This document shows positions 45,875 to 55,675 of a DNA stretch of 64,000 nt, in pieces. The notes under the pieces were generated by a model that saw only the letters and a program-made list of their open reading frames with translations, was not told where the DNA came from and ran no database searches. A program made the translations under genes and the position numbers. Location of the stretch: NCBI RefSeq assembly GCF_001047675.1, contig NZ_CP011975.1:3574073-3638072 (forward strand), read 5' to 3'. Each line of letters starts with the position of its first letter. Position 1 is the stretch's first letter. This DNA is from Yersinia aleksiciae. Its GTDB lineage: Bacteria; Pseudomonadota; Gammaproteobacteria; Enterobacterales; Enterobacteriaceae.

Positions 45875-46893
45875 GAAAAATCTCCATAGTGAACACGTTA
45901 ATTTAAAATTAAGAGCCGAAAGTTAGTTACCTGTAATGCATTATTGAGTGACATTATCAGGTGAAAAATTCAGTCAAAACGATTCGGTTAAAACGGGTGC
46001 CCTGGTTATTACTTTAGTGCCGTAGTGGTGCTTTATATCAAGAATGAAAAGTACAAAATTCAACCGTTCATAAGCGCGTTAATTAACGCTATCGGATATT
46101 ATTGTCGCTTCCGTCGGTGCGGTAGTTTTTGCTGGCGGCAAGATAGCTATTTGTAGTGAAAACTACCGTGATCATGCTCTCAAATGCTTAATAAACTTGT
46201 TTTTCATCATTTGTTGCAAATTTACAACTGATTGTTATGGAAATGTATATGATTAATCACTAAAGATAATTAAAAGTGCATTTCTCTTTGTGGTCAATAA
46301 ACAAACAGATTATTCTTTGTTACTCATTTCTTGGCGTGAAATATATTTTAACCATACTGATGGATCTAGCGGAATTCAGATTTTTCGCTAATTTATTGAT
46401 GAATATCATTACTCCAAAAGAGCCTAATTAATTTAACTCATTGATAATATGGTTTTTTGTCGTATTTTGGTGTTTTGTGTATTTGATGAAAATATAGTCA
46501 GGTAAATAAGAATCCAGTGATGGGAATTATCGTAACCAAGAATAAGTTCGTGTAGGTTTTTTGGTAAGATGCACTTTATTTGTCATATAAATATACCCCG
46601 CCAGTAATTTATTAAGCAATAAACTTACATCATTCTATTAATTAAGCGCGTTAAAAGAGTGCCAATTGTTAAATTAATTTACGTTAAGATTCGTCATTCT
46701 TGGTATTAATTAGGTAATGGAATTACGTTTTAAAAATGCATATTAGGAATAATGTTTAACCATAGGTAAAGTGTGGTTATAAAGTATGGGTTGATATGGC
46801 TTAAATATAGCCAGATTTTTTGCCTGATAATACACGGGTAGAGCAATCCACCCGATGCGGATAAAAATAATACTTTTACTATATAATTCAAGC
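45875..46893. other. Long A/T-rich gene-free region upstream of sdaC
   Basis: About 1,020 bp without an open frame worth calling on either strand. It contains many A/T tracts and TTAAT/ATTAA words compatible with H-NS or Lrp binding, and is flanked by the sdaC start and the deoR stop. No rRNA, tRNA or clear hairpin-plus-T-run was recognised. A small RNA cannot be excluded. Confidence 0.5.
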
Positions 46894-47658
46894 CTAACAG
46901 TAGGTCTTGATACCCTGCGCTAAAAAGAACTGACTGAATTCGGCATCCGGCTGACGGTCGGTGACGACCGTATCAAAGAGTGTCAGCGCACCGATACTGG
47001 CCGGTTTTACCTTGCCAAATTTACTGTGGTCGGCGACCAGAATTTTATGCTGAGATTTGGCAATGGCACGATGCTTCAACAAGATCTCATCGAAGGTGAA
47101 ACAGGTTGCGCCATATTCAAGCGAAACACCTGCTGCTGAGATAAAAGCCTTATTTGGGCAGGCATTATCCAGTTCATTGTGTTGACTGATAGGGGTGAAA
47201 ATATAGTTATTGGGCTTAAACTCACCGCCACACAGAATGACTTTGCAATTGGGCTTGTCTTGCAAGGAGAGAAAGGTGTTAAGGGAGTAACAAATTGCGG
47301 TAAATGTTAGCTCTTCATCAATCTCGTCAATGATTGAGGGAATAGTGGTGCCACAGTCAAAAAAGACCGTATCATTTTCCGCGACAAGACGTGCTGCCAA
47401 CTGACCGATGCGGCGCTTCTCCTCCACCTGTTTAGCTTGCTGATCAGAGACAAAATAGCTATTGGGATTGTTGCTTTTGGGGTCCATCACCACATAACCG
47501 CCCAGCAAAATAACCGCTGTCGGTTCGGCGCTCAGATCCCGCCGAATGGTCATTTCTGAAACCCGTAACAGGTTAGCGGCCTCTTTTAGATGGATTTTAT
47601 CGGAACGCTTTAGGACCTGAGTAAGTTTATTGATTCGTTCTGCACGGCGGGTTTCCAT
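46894..47658 (-). CDS. deoR: Deoxyribonucleoside regulon repressor DeoR
   Basis: 254 residues from the ATG at 47658, which gives the family N-terminus METRRAERI; the frame extends 19 codons upstream. N-terminal HTH (KIHLKEAANLLRVSEMTIRR near 21-40) and DeoR-type sugar-phosphate sensor domain (FFDCGTTIPSIIDEID near 103, CYSLNTF, ILCGGEF, SAAGVS, VADHSKFGKVKPA near 213). Responds to deoxyribose 5-phosphate. Sits directly downstream of deoC here, unlike E. coli, so repressor and a target enzyme may share a transcript. Confidence 0.93.
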   Translation of the reverse strand: METRRAERINKLTQVLKRSDKIHLKEAANLLRVSEMTIRRDLSAEPTAVILLGGYVVMDPKSNNPNSYFVSDQQAKQVEEKRRIGQLAARLVAENDTVFFDCGTTIPSIIDEIDEELTFTAICYSLNTFLSLQDKPNCKVILCGGEFKPNNYIFTPISQHNELDNACPNKAFISAAGVSLEYGATCFTFDEILLKHRAIAKSQHKILVADHSKFGKVKPASIGALTLFDTVVTDRQPDAEFSQFFLAQGIKTYC

Positions 47659-47720
47659 AAGCGATTCCTGGCAAACAAGGCTCAACACCCAGTACTGCAA
47701 AACAGTAGCGGGCAATAAAT

Positions 47721-47895
47721 AAGCCCGGAATTAACCGAGCTTCAGACCGTTGACAAAGTTGATTAGCGGGGAAATGTGCCGAATGGGTCGTCACGGCGTA
47801 AGCCGTCGAAGCGTCCATCGGTGCAGTCGCCCCGCCAGTCACCGCACTATCAATGAGGTTTGTCAGCAACCTCAAGCCCGCTATTAACCGGGCTT
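47721..47895. repeat. Structured repeat region between deoC and deoR, including branched copy B
   Basis: At 47785-47833 lies a relative of 6937-6986: both start GGGTYGT, share CGGCGTAAGCCG as inner hairpin and end GTC..CCC. It is bracketed by two near-identical 22-bp palindromes, AAGCCCGGAATTAACCGAGC (47721) and AAGCCCGCTATTAACCGGGC (47874), each a small hairpin. Another hairpin TGAGGTT/AACCTCA is at 47854-47874. The hairpins next to deoC could terminate or attenuate it. Confidence 0.55.
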
Positions 47896-47903
47896 AAAAT
47901 GTC

Positions 47904-48575
47904 TTAGTAGCTTGACGCGGCCGCTTGCTGACCTGAAACAATAGCGACCCCAGAGCTCGTACCAATTCGAGTCGCTCCTGCCAGAATCATTTTTTCTGCA
48001 GTGGCTCGGTCACGAACGGCCCCGGATGCCTTAACACCCATCACCGGGCCTACCGTGGCACGCATCAATTTTACATGTTCCTCTTTAGCGCCACCGGTGC
48101 TGAAACCTGTTGAAGTTTTCACAAAAGCAACGTCTAACTCACGACACATTTCACAAACTTGGACGATTTGTGCATCGCTGAGCAGGCAAGTTTCTAATAT
48201 TACCTTCAACGGTGTAGAGGCGCAATTATCGCGCACGGCCTTGATGTCAGCTTTGACTTCAGCAATTTTGTTGCTTTTCAGCCAGCCAACATTAATAACC
48301 ATATCAATCTCTTGTGCGCCGGCATTGATAGCTGCTTGAGCTTCAAATGCTTTTGCTTCAGTCAGACCTGCACCCAATGGGAAGCCAATAACTGAACACA
48401 CTTTAACCGGGCTGCCAGAGAGCTGTTGGGCCGCTAATGGAACATAACCTGAGTTCACACAGACGGCATAGAAATGGTGTTGTTTGGCTTCTTGACACAG
48501 CTTAATAATTTGTGCTTCGGTGGCATCCATTGCCAATAGGGTATGATCGATGTAATTGGCATAATTGATTGTCAT
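47904..48575 (-). CDS. deoC: Deoxyribose-phosphate aldolase
   Basis: Splits 2-deoxyribose 5-phosphate to glyceraldehyde 3-phosphate and acetaldehyde. Class I aldolase, 223 residues: [15 protein letters not shown] near 9-23, [11 protein letters not shown] near 90 (catalytic Asp in EIDMV), [13 protein letters not shown] near 151 (Schiff-base lysine) and [11 protein letters not shown] near 179 (second lysine). It is of the short, about 220-residue, type rather than the 259-residue E. coli type. Two DeoR-like operators lie upstream; deoR follows. Confidence 0.94.
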   Translation of the reverse strand: MTINYANYIDHTLLAMDATEAQIIKLCQEAKQHHFYAVCVNSGYVPLAAQQLSGSPVKVCSVIGFPLGAGLTEAKAFEAQAAINAGAQEIDMVINVGWLKSNKIAEVKADIKAVRDNCASTPLKVILETCLLSDAQIVQVCEMCRELDVAFVKTSTGFSTGGAKEEHVKLMRATVGPVMGVKASGAVRDRATAEKMILAGATRIGTSSGVAIVSGQQAAASSY

Positions 48576-48613
48576 GATTATTATCCTGTTGTTTATCTAT
48601 AAGTTGGCTCTAT

Positions 48614-48691
48614 TGTTATAATAATAACATTTATTGGATAAAACAAAGATATTATTCACTAAATCCCACATTGTTTGTTATTTTAATAACA
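48614..48691. promoter_or_regulatory. Two palindromic operators upstream of deoC
   Basis: TGTTATAATAATAACA (48614-48629) and TGTTATTTTAATAACA (48676-48691) are both TGTTAT-N4-ATAACA, 62 bp centre to centre. DeoR in E. coli binds TGTTAGAA-TTCTAACA palindromes and loops DNA between sites, so these are good DeoR operators for deoC. Confidence 0.7.
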
Positions 48692-48827
48692 TCCATAGTG
48701 AGGGTGGTAGACTGATTTATTTGTTATTTATTGATTTAAAAGTGTTTTATTTAGCTTTGGAGAAAGGGAGAGAATAATGCCGATCTTTTGGCTCAATCGG
48801 CAATGTGAGATCAATAACGTGGCGTGT

Positions 48828-49436
48828 TTAGCTTCTGACCCACCCTCGACTGATCGGTAAGGCAAAGCTCATGTGATAAAGGCGCTTCATGCCACCCGAG
48901 ATAGCATCTCCGAACAGATTCCACACCAACTGAGCGAACAGGCAACCGATAATCCCCAGCAAGAAGGCACCTACCATATCTAAAGGCCAGTGAACACCCA
49001 GATAGACCCGAGACCAAGCAATGGCGATGGCAACGAGCATCATGGTGATCGCGGACCAAACTTTGTGCCAGAAAACAAAGGCTAAGGCGACAGTAAAAAT
49101 AGCGGTGCCATGGTCACTTGGGAAAGAGCTATCTGGTGCATGGCTCAAAAAGTTATAGCCAAAACCCACCACAAAAGGCCGGTCATGAGGGAAAAGCATG
49201 CCGATACAGGCGGCCGAAAGCATGGAAAAAGCGAGAGCAATGGCGGCCTTGGTGACCAGTGTGCGCTGTAAATTCATGGTGTTTTTCGGCCCCCAAAGCC
49301 ACAAACCTACCAATAACACAGGAATAATCATGATCAAGTCGCGCGCGATAAAGGTCGCAAAAAAAATCATCCATGGCGATGATGCGGGAGTCGCATTTAT
49401 CATGGAAAAGAAAAAGTAATTCATTTGTTCCATCAT
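48828..49436 (-). CDS. ybjG: Undecaprenyl-diphosphate phosphatase YbjG
   Basis: Inner-membrane PAP2 enzyme recycling undecaprenyl pyrophosphate for wall synthesis. 202 residues, about five membrane segments; phosphatase motifs are HDRPFV near 76, SSFPSDHGTAIFT near 95-107 and SRVYLGVHWPLDM near 140-152. N-terminus resembles E. coli YbjG (NATP block). Neighbour of deoR as in E. coli, with deoC interposed. Its ATG overlaps the end of the upstream PAP2 gene by four bases. Confidence 0.9.
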   Translation of the reverse strand: MMEQMNYFFFSMINATPASSPWMIFFATFIARDLIMIIPVLLVGLWLWGPKNTMNLQRTLVTKAAIALAFSMLSAACIGMLFPHDRPFVVGFGYNFLSHAPDSSFPSDHGTAIFTVALAFVFWHKVWSAITMMLVAIAIAWSRVYLGVHWPLDMVGAFLLGIIGCLFAQLVWNLFGDAISGGMKRLYHMSFALPISRGWVRS

Positions 49437-50203
49437 TCTGTACCTTTATTGCGGTTGTAATAGCCGCTAATCATCCAAAACAGAGTCAACTGGCTAAGCC
49501 AGACCCACCAACCGGCCCACAAATTGTGCGTCAGAAAATGTGCTCCGCGCATAATTTGACCAAATCCCATCAACATGCCAAGAGTGACACCGACGAACCA
49601 ACACAGGGTCGCCAACCGTGGCCGTTCTGGGTAAAACAAGAAAAACAGTGCCATGACAGCAAAACCACTAGATGCATGACCGCCAGGAAAGCAGTGACCG
49701 GGACCGACTCCGACAGGTGCAGTCCCCATCAGCACATAACTGAGGGATTTCCCGCCATATTCCACCAGATCCCAAGGGCAGGAGTGTGCGCTGGTGGCTT
49801 TTAGAATACCGATCACCAACGGGCCAATACCAAACAGCAACATGCTGATCACTATTCGCCCATTGCGGCGATAGATGCCCCATAACAAGGTGACCACGGC
49901 AGCGCTGATAATGGCTATTTTCAATAACCGATGGTTCAGTAAATCCAGCCAGTAATTATGTTCCAGCGGAAAATTCTGCCCAACGGGATCAAACCAATAA
50001 TTACTGATAAGCCAATCCAACTGCTCGTTGCGTGATAACCAGAGAAACAACAATCCACTGATCACCAGGCCAAAAACCTGCCAAAAATAGAATGTTAGCG
50101 GCAATGAGTAAAGGGAGTTTGTCTTAATTGTTGGTGTCGTTGAGACGTTATTTAGTCTCGGTGTGGCGACTTCAGATTGAAGCGCATGTTTGCTGGTCTT
50201 CAC
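49433..50203 (-). CDS. PAP2-family membrane phosphatase
   Basis: 256 residues, GTG start at 50203 with CAGG upstream; no other good start codon lies near. About six membrane segments after a polar 30-residue N-terminus. Active-site blocks: KATSAHSCPWDL near 134-145, PGGHASSGFAVMALFF near 174 and RGAHFLTHNLWAGWWVW near 218. This variant occurs in lipid A 1-phosphatase/phosphotransferase-type PAP2 proteins. Substrate (lipid A or lipid carrier phosphate) is uncertain. It forms a two-gene unit with ybjG. Confidence 0.8.
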   Translation of the reverse strand: MKTSKHALQSEVATPRLNNVSTTPTIKTNSLYSLPLTFYFWQVFGLVISGLLFLWLSRNEQLDWLISNYWFDPVGQNFPLEHNYWLDLLNHRLLKIAIISAAVVTLLWGIYRRNGRIVISMLLFGIGPLVIGILKATSAHSCPWDLVEYGGKSLSYVLMGTAPVGVGPGHCFPGGHASSGFAVMALFFLFYPERPRLATLCWFVGVTLGMLMGFGQIMRGAHFLTHNLWAGWWVWLSQLTLFWMISGYYNRNKGTE

Positions 50204-50319
50204 GAAATAACCTGAGCAGAAGTAGGGAGTGTTTTTACTGTAATAATTTTGCCTTAAGAAAGCCTTAAGGGGGGATGTGAGGGCAGTAATTGGCAGAGCT
50301 CAAATTTCAGGCAAGAAAA

Positions 50320-50361
50320 AACCCGACTAGTCTTGAACCTAAGAAGGCGGGACTATCGGGC
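50320..50361. other. Imperfect hairpin in the spacer before ybjL
   Basis: ACCCGACTAGTC and GACTATCGGG form a bulged stem over about 17 bases. The spacer 50204-50491 separates the 5' end of the PAP2 gene from the 3' end of ybjL; the hairpin may terminate ybjL. No gene is visible in it. Confidence 0.4.
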
Positions 50362-50491
50362 TCCTCAATATGGGGACATCAAAGAAAAGCAGTGGCACTA
50401 ATTCAGACCCCAGTCCAGTAAGAAAGTTCTGGCGAAATGAAAAAAGGTTAAAAGAATGTTTAGCTTTATCTTAAATACCTCTTTTGGTGCG

Positions 50492-52180
50492 TTAACCTAA
50501 TATTCCTGGCCAGACAATGACGATCAACGAGCCCGCCAATGTCAATAATACGTTCGCAATGGCATAAGTCCCCGCATAGCCTAGCGCAGGGATGTTACTG
50601 CGCGCGGTGTCGCTGATGATATCCATGGCAGGTGCGCAGGTACGTGCTCCCATAATGGCCCCGAAAAGTAGGGCGCGGTTCATGCGCAATACATAAGCGC
50701 CAAAGAGGAAGCAGATGACGACAGGAACCAGACTGACAATCAAACCGGAAATTAACATTTGGCCGCCGACCGCGCCCAGACTGCTATTGATACCACCACC
50801 TGCACTTAATCCGACGCCAGCCATAAATACCATCAATCCAAACTCTTTCACCATATTCAACGCGCCTTGCGGGATATAGCCAAAAGTAGGGTGGTTGGCA
50901 CGAAGAAATCCGAGCATGATCCCCGCCATTAACAGGCCAGCGGCGTTACCAATTCCGAAACTAAAGTTACTGAACTGGAAGGTAATCAGGCCAATCATCA
51001 GCCCTAAAATAAAGAAGGCGCAGAAAGCCAGCAGGTCGGTGACCTGACTGTGGATGGAGATAAAGCCGATTTTTTCTGCCACGCTTTTGACGCGCCGGGC
51101 ATCGCCGCTAACTTGCAGCACATCGCCTTTATTCAATACTACATTGTCGTCAATCGGCATTTCGATCTGGCTGCGGATCACACGGTTAAGGAAGCAACCG
51201 TGGTCGGTCAGTTTTAAGTGGCTGAGCCGCTTACCGACAGCATTGCTGTTTTTGACCACAATCTCTTCGGTGACGATACGCATATCCAGCAGATCGCGGT
51301 CGAACACTTCTTTACCGTTACGAAAACTCGGGTCAAGGCGAGAATGGGCATCGGGATAGCCCACTAATGAGATCTCATCGCCCACTTGCAGCACCGCATC
51401 ACCGTCTGGATTCGCCAAAATACCATTGCGGCGGATACGCTCGATATAGCAACCGGTTTGCCGGTAAATGCCTAATTCACGTAGATTTTTACCATCTGCC
51501 CACGCCACTAATTCTGGGCCTACACGATAGGCGCGAATGACCGGTAAATAGACTTTCCGCTGGCTATCGGTATCTAAGCCACGCTCGCGGGCAATTTGCT
51601 GAGCACTGGTGGGCAAATCCTGATGTTGAAGTTTTGGCAGGTAACGCGCACCCAAGATCAGACTGACTAACCCGATAAGATAGGTCAGGGCATAACCGAG
51701 ACTCAGGTTGTCTTGGGCGTGTTGTAGTGCTGGATTATTGGCAATGGTATTGCGTAATGTATCGCCTGCACCCACCAACACGGGGGTGGAAGTCATTGAT
51801 CCGGCGAGCATCCCGGCGGTTAGGCCAATATCCCAGCCAAATAACTTACCCAGCCCCAGCGCCAGAATCATTGCGCTGCCTACCATGACTAAGGCGAGCA
51901 TCAGGTAGTTTTTGCCATCGCGGAAGAAAATTGAAAAGAAGTTTGGGCCAGCTTCAACGCCGACACAAAAAATAAAGAGCATAAAGCCCAGATTCAGCGC
52001 TTCTGTGTTGATGGTAAAGTGCTGTTGCCCCAGCAACAGTGATACCACTAACACACCAATAGCGTTGCCTAATTGGATAGGTCCCAGTCGCAGTTTACCC
52101 AGGCATAATCCCAGCGCTAAAACCACGAATAACAGCAAGATATAGTTGCCGTTTAACAAATTTGCGACGTTTATATTCAC
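50492..52180 (-). CDS. ybjL: YbjL, AspT/YidE-type antiporter
   Basis: 562 residues, aspartate:alanine exchanger family. Two membrane blocks (about 1-195 and 380-562) with duplicated motifs ([14 protein letters not shown]..., [18 protein letters not shown] near 125 and [16 protein letters not shown] near 510) flank two cytosolic TrkA-C domains (about 210-285 and 295-375). Close to E. coli YbjL, whose substrate is not established. Single gene in the conserved ybjL-grxA block. Confidence 0.92.
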   Translation of the reverse strand: MNINVANLLNGNYILLLFVVLALGLCLGKLRLGPIQLGNAIGVLVVSLLLGQQHFTINTEALNLGFMLFIFCVGVEAGPNFFSIFFRDGKNYLMLALVMVGSAMILALGLGKLFGWDIGLTAGMLAGSMTSTPVLVGAGDTLRNTIANNPALQHAQDNLSLGYALTYLIGLVSLILGARYLPKLQHQDLPTSAQQIARERGLDTDSQRKVYLPVIRAYRVGPELVAWADGKNLRELGIYRQTGCYIERIRRNGILANPDGDAVLQVGDEISLVGYPDAHSRLDPSFRNGKEVFDRDLLDMRIVTEEIVVKNSNAVGKRLSHLKLTDHGCFLNRVIRSQIEMPIDDNVVLNKGDVLQVSGDARRVKSVAEKIGFISIHSQVTDLLAFCAFFILGLMIGLITFQFSNFSFGIGNAAGLLMAGIMLGFLRANHPTFGYIPQGALNMVKEFGLMVFMAGVGLSAGGGINSSLGAVGGQMLISGLIVSLVPVVICFLFGAYVLRMNRALLFGAIMGARTCAPAMDIISDTARSNIPALGYAGTYAIANVLLTLAGSLIVIVWPGILG

Positions 52181-52477
52181 AGGTATGACTTTCTATTAGC
52201 CCAGATGATTCACGATGCACACGCTCTTGGTTTAGAGGCAGAGCGACACAATTCATTAAATTCTAAAAACTTATCGCCAGACAGGACATAAAGATAAGCG
52301 ATAGCGGGGCTTATTCTAATCGGTCTGTTGCGAGACAGCCAGTAGTAAGCGGGAAGTTTGGTGTAGCCAGAGGGAAATGCTTAATTGCTCATTAAAGATG
52401 GATTTATGTGCTATTAACTGGGGCGAGATGTGACTTTATGGCACTATTTTTACTGCTGATTTTATCTGAGCTCAAAT

Positions 52478-52503
52478 AAAAAAGGGTGTTAGACACCCTT
52501 TTT
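52478..52503 (-). terminator. Rho-independent terminator of grxA
   Basis: AAAAAGGGTGT and ACACCCTTTTT form an 11-bp stem with long A and T tails, 53 bp past the grxA stop on the minus strand. Confidence 0.9.
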
Positions 52504-52555
52504 CGAATCAACCCATTGAGATTGAACGAGCACTCATCGGCTCTTTGCCAGCTAA

Positions 52556-52819
52556 TTACTGGAACAGGCTCAGATTTTCTTTAGCGTAGGCTTCAAAATC
52601 AGTACAACCGCCAATATGCTTTTCATCAATAAAGATCTGTGGCACGGTTTCTACCGGTTTGCCGACTGTTTTTTCCAGATCAGCTTTGGTGATACCTTCC
52701 GCATGAATATCGATGTAACGGAACTTAAAATCGTCACGTTCAGTTTCCAGTTTTTCTGCCAGTTCTTTAGCACGAACACAGTAAGGACATCCAGGACGCC
52801 CGAAAATCACAGCAAACAT
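52556..52819 (-). CDS. grxA: Glutaredoxin 1
   Basis: 87 residues, thioredoxin fold. Redox CPYC at 12-15 (FGRPGCPYCVRAKELAEKL), cis-proline TVPQIFID near 60 and GGCTDFEAY near 70. GSH-dependent reduction of ribonucleotide reductase and PAPS reductase in the cytosol. AAGGAG precedes the ATG. Closed by a strong terminator, so it is monocistronic and divergent from ybjC, an OxyR-controlled gene in E. coli. Confidence 0.96.
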   Translation of the reverse strand: MFAVIFGRPGCPYCVRAKELAEKLETERDDFKFRYIDIHAEGITKADLEKTVGKPVETVPQIFIDEKHIGGCTDFEAYAKENLSLFQ

Positions 52820-53126
52820 TTAGAACTCCTTGATTAATCTGAGGTAATCACTTCGCCAATAATTACTGATATATTCGACTGTTAAATGACTACTAGCGCA
52901 TTACTTACTCTCACTGGGGTCTACTATGCCCTTTGGCGACATGAAAAAAAAGCAGGATTTGCCTGTTGATATGATAAATCCTACCTATTTGCTTCTCGGT
53001 ACTGTTACAAATTGTGGGGATTCAATACACTAGGTAAAAGCTTATATAGACCTAATGAATTTGGTGTTGCAGCTAACACTGTTGTGGTTTCAAATTCGGC
53101 GGGTACAGAGCCTATCGGAGGTAAAG

Positions 53127-53435
53127 ATGCGCTCGTTAGGAGATATGCCCCGCATTGTGATTATTTCAGAAGTGTTGGGGATGCTGTTACTGGTTGTTGC
53201 CTATCTCAGTATTAATGACTTTTTGTCATTGCCGGGTACGATGGGCACACCGGCTGTTGCGATTATTATGATTTTTGTCGGAATTGGCCTGATGATCCCT
53301 GCGGCAGCATGTATTGTTTGGCGGGTCGCCAGTGGATTTGGTCCACTATTAGGCAGTGCCGATAGAATATCCAGGCCACAAACCAAGAAAGAGCTAGATA
53401 AAGCAGAATCCGAAAAAGAGAATAAATCTGAGTAG
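53127..53435 (+). CDS. ybjC: YbjC, DUF1418 membrane protein
   Basis: 102 residues from the ATG at 53127, chosen because GGAGG lies five bases upstream and the N-terminus matches E. coli YbjC. Two membrane helices (about 9-31 and 47-69) and a charged tail rich in K and E. Function unknown. In E. coli it overlaps nfsA and is followed by rimK; here neither is present. The 290-bp spacer toward grxA shows only a 35-codon open frame of doubtful meaning. Confidence 0.88.
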   Translation: MRSLGDMPRIVIISEVLGMLLLVVAYLSINDFLSLPGTMGTPAVAIIMIFVGIGLMIPAAACIVWRVASGFGPLLGSADRISRPQTKKELDKAESEKENKSE

Positions 53436-53554
53436 GATAAATACTGAGTCTTAATATGGGCATTAAATTAGTCGGGATTGATCATGGCGCTGTTGGCCAA
53501 TATTCCGTAAGCTATGCCACTTTTCGTATTATGAGAATCGTGAGGTAGGTGGTT

Positions 53555-54040
53555 ATGGATTCACTCATCGTCCCGGATTTAACCTTATTACGGCGTTGGC
53601 TGGATCAACTCGGTATCTCATTTTTTGAATGCGATTCCTGCCAGGCGCTACATTTGCCGCATATGCAAAATTTTGAGGGTGTGTTTGATTCCAAAATCGA
53701 TTTGGTGGATAACGTCATCCTGTTCTCGGCGTTGGCTGAAGTCAGACCGACGGCACTGATCCCATTAGTGGCAGATCTCAGCCAAATCAATGCCAGTTCA
53801 CTGACAGTGAAAGCCTTTATTGATATTCAGGATGATAATCTGCCAAAACTGATTGTCTGCCAATCACTGACAATAGAAGTCGGGGTGACATTGGCCCAAT
53901 TTGGCTACTTTATGCAGCAGTGTGAAGAGCAGATTTCGATGATTATTCTGGAAGCGCGCGCCAATGATTTACTCTTTATTGGTACGAGTGAAGACGACGA
54001 ATCACCGCAAACTGCCACTGCTTATCCGGTTATCCACTAA
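53555..54040 (+). CDS. ybjN: YbjN, DUF2170-like/YbjN family protein
   Basis: 161 residues, close to E. coli YbjN (LGISFFECDSCQALHLPHMQ, INASSLTVKAF, DDNLPKLIVCQSL). A type III chaperone-like alpha/beta fold; overexpression in E. coli affects motility and stress, but the mechanism is open. I prefer the ATG at 53555 (GAGG nine bases upstream) over the GTG two codons earlier. Only 119 bp separate it from ybjC. Confidence 0.92.
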   Translation: MDSLIVPDLTLLRRWLDQLGISFFECDSCQALHLPHMQNFEGVFDSKIDLVDNVILFSALAEVRPTALIPLVADLSQINASSLTVKAFIDIQDDNLPKLIVCQSLTIEVGVTLAQFGYFMQQCEEQISMIILEARANDLLFIGTSEDDESPQTATAYPVIH

Positions 54041-54444
54041 TATCCCGTCATTCAATGTGCCGCTGATTCTGGCGGCACACGGCTATTACCCCTGCAAACC
54101 ATAAGATCTTCTGCTTTTTACCCTCTTTTGCCAGATATTTATCGCCGTTTATACCATTAGTGGCGCATTACATAGATAAAGTGTGCATAAAAAATCGATA
54201 AAAGGCGTTTTTTACCCTAGAGTCTGGTGCAGATTGCGAACTGCGGTTATGCTGCTGTTTCTGCAAGGGGCATAATATTTCCTCACAAAACCAGTGATTA
54301 TTCTTGTTAGGTTAATAATCACTCAGTGTGCATAGTCATGCATTCGGAGTTTGTGGCAATAGCACTTGGCAGGGTAACGGTGTTGTATCCGCTCGGATAC
54401 AAATTTAGCGCGCTATTTCACCCCCTATTTGGAGGAGTTAACGG

Positions 54445-55554
54445 ATGTTCACCCAACGTAAAAAGTGGTTATCGGGTGTTGCTGCTGGCCTATTAATGGC
54501 CGCGTCCGTCTCAGTATCTGCTGAGGAAAAAACACTGCACGTTTACAACTGGTCCGATTATATCGCGCCGGATACGCTGGCTAATTTCCAAAAAGAAACC
54601 GGCATTAAGGTTGTCTATGATGTGTTTGACTCCAACGAGGTGTTGGAAGGTAAGTTGATGGCAGGGAGCACTGGGTTTGATTTAGTGGTGCCGTCAGCCA
54701 GTTTCCTTGAACGCCAATTATCTGCTGGTGTATTTAAGCCGTTAGATAAAAGTAAATTACCTAATTACAAAAATCTTGATCCTGAATTACTGGCGCTCGT
54801 CAGCAAACACGACCCAGATAATAAATTCGCGATCCCTTATCTGTGGGCGACGACCGGTATCGGCTATAACGTCGAAAAAGTGAAAGCCGCGTTAGGAAAA
54901 GATGCACCGGTAAACAGTTGGGATCTGGTGCTGAAGCCTGAAAACCTTGAGAAGCTGAAAAGTTGCGGCGTCTCTTTCTTGGATGCGCCAAGTGAGATTT
55001 TTGCCACTGTGCTGAATTACCTGGGCAAAGATCCAAACAGTATTCAGGCGACTGATTACACGGGGCCAGCAACGGAATTGTTATTGAAATTACGGCCGAA
55101 TATCCGTTATTTCCACTCATCACAATATATTAATGATCTGGCAAACGGTGACATCTGCGTGGCGGTTGGTTGGGCTGGTGACATCATGCAGGCCTCTAAT
55201 CGTGCTAAAGAAGCGAAGAATGGGGTGAATGTGGCTTACAGCATTCCAAAAGAGGGAGCACTGGCTTTCTTTGATGTGTTTGCCATGCCATCTGATGCTA
55301 AAAATCAGGATGAAGCCTATCAGTTCCTTAATTACCTGATGCGGCCTGATGTGATTGCGAATATCAGCAACCACGTGTTCTATGCTAATGCCAACAAAGC
55401 GGCGACCCCGTTGGTGAATGCCGAGGTCCGCGATAACCCGGGTATTTATCCACCGGCAGAGGTGCGCGCTAAAATGTTCACACTGAAAGTACAAGATCCG
55501 AAAATTGATCGTGTGATCACGCGGGCTTGGACAAAAGTGAAAAGTGGTAAATAA
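54445..55554 (+). CDS. potF: Putrescine-binding periplasmic protein
   Basis: 369 residues with signal peptide (about 1-26, SVSAEE) and the type 2 periplasmic-binding fold. Putrescine-contact residues are within YNWSDYIAPDT near 34, DVFDSNEVLEGKLMAGSTGFD near 58-78 and VGWAGDIMQASNRA near 242. First gene of potFGHI; a 400-bp gene-free spacer (54041-54444) precedes it and should carry its promoter. GGAGG lies before the ATG. Confidence 0.95.
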   Translation: MFTQRKKWLSGVAAGLLMAASVSVSAEEKTLHVYNWSDYIAPDTLANFQKETGIKVVYDVFDSNEVLEGKLMAGSTGFDLVVPSASFLERQLSAGVFKPLDKSKLPNYKNLDPELLALVSKHDPDNKFAIPYLWATTGIGYNVEKVKAALGKDAPVNSWDLVLKPENLEKLKSCGVSFLDAPSEIFATVLNYLGKDPNSIQATDYTGPATELLLKLRPNIRYFHSSQYINDLANGDICVAVGWAGDIMQASNRAKEAKNGVNVAYSIPKEGALAFFDVFAMPSDAKNQDEAYQFLNYLMRPDVIANISNHVFYANANKAATPLVNAEVRDNPGIYPPAEVRAKMFTLKVQDPKIDRVITRAWTKVKSGK

Positions 55555-55587
55555 CCCGTTAATGGGCAAGTAAAATAGACCATGGTA

Positions 55588-55622
55588 GGGACAGGGGGGT
55601 TATCTCTCTGTTCCTGTTTTTT
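55588..55622 (+). terminator. Attenuator-like hairpin between potF and potG
   Basis: GGGACAG pairs with CTGTTCC (one G-U) over 13 bases and is followed by TGTTTTTT, 33 bp after potF. Probably lets only part of the transcripts continue, giving more binding protein than membrane complex. Confidence 0.6.
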
Positions 55623-55675
55623 ATTGTGCCGCAGCTAGAATGCGGCCTGTTCTGCTTTTACGGAGAGCACGCTGA

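Noticed and set aside
50390..50412. TTCAGACCCC word resembling a Tn3-like end
   Set aside because: Only ten bases match the element ends and no partner repeat or duplication is nearby.
52927..53034. 35-codon open frame between grxA and ybjC
   Set aside because: It has an ATG, but no good ribosome site, no recognised family and no sign of coding bias.
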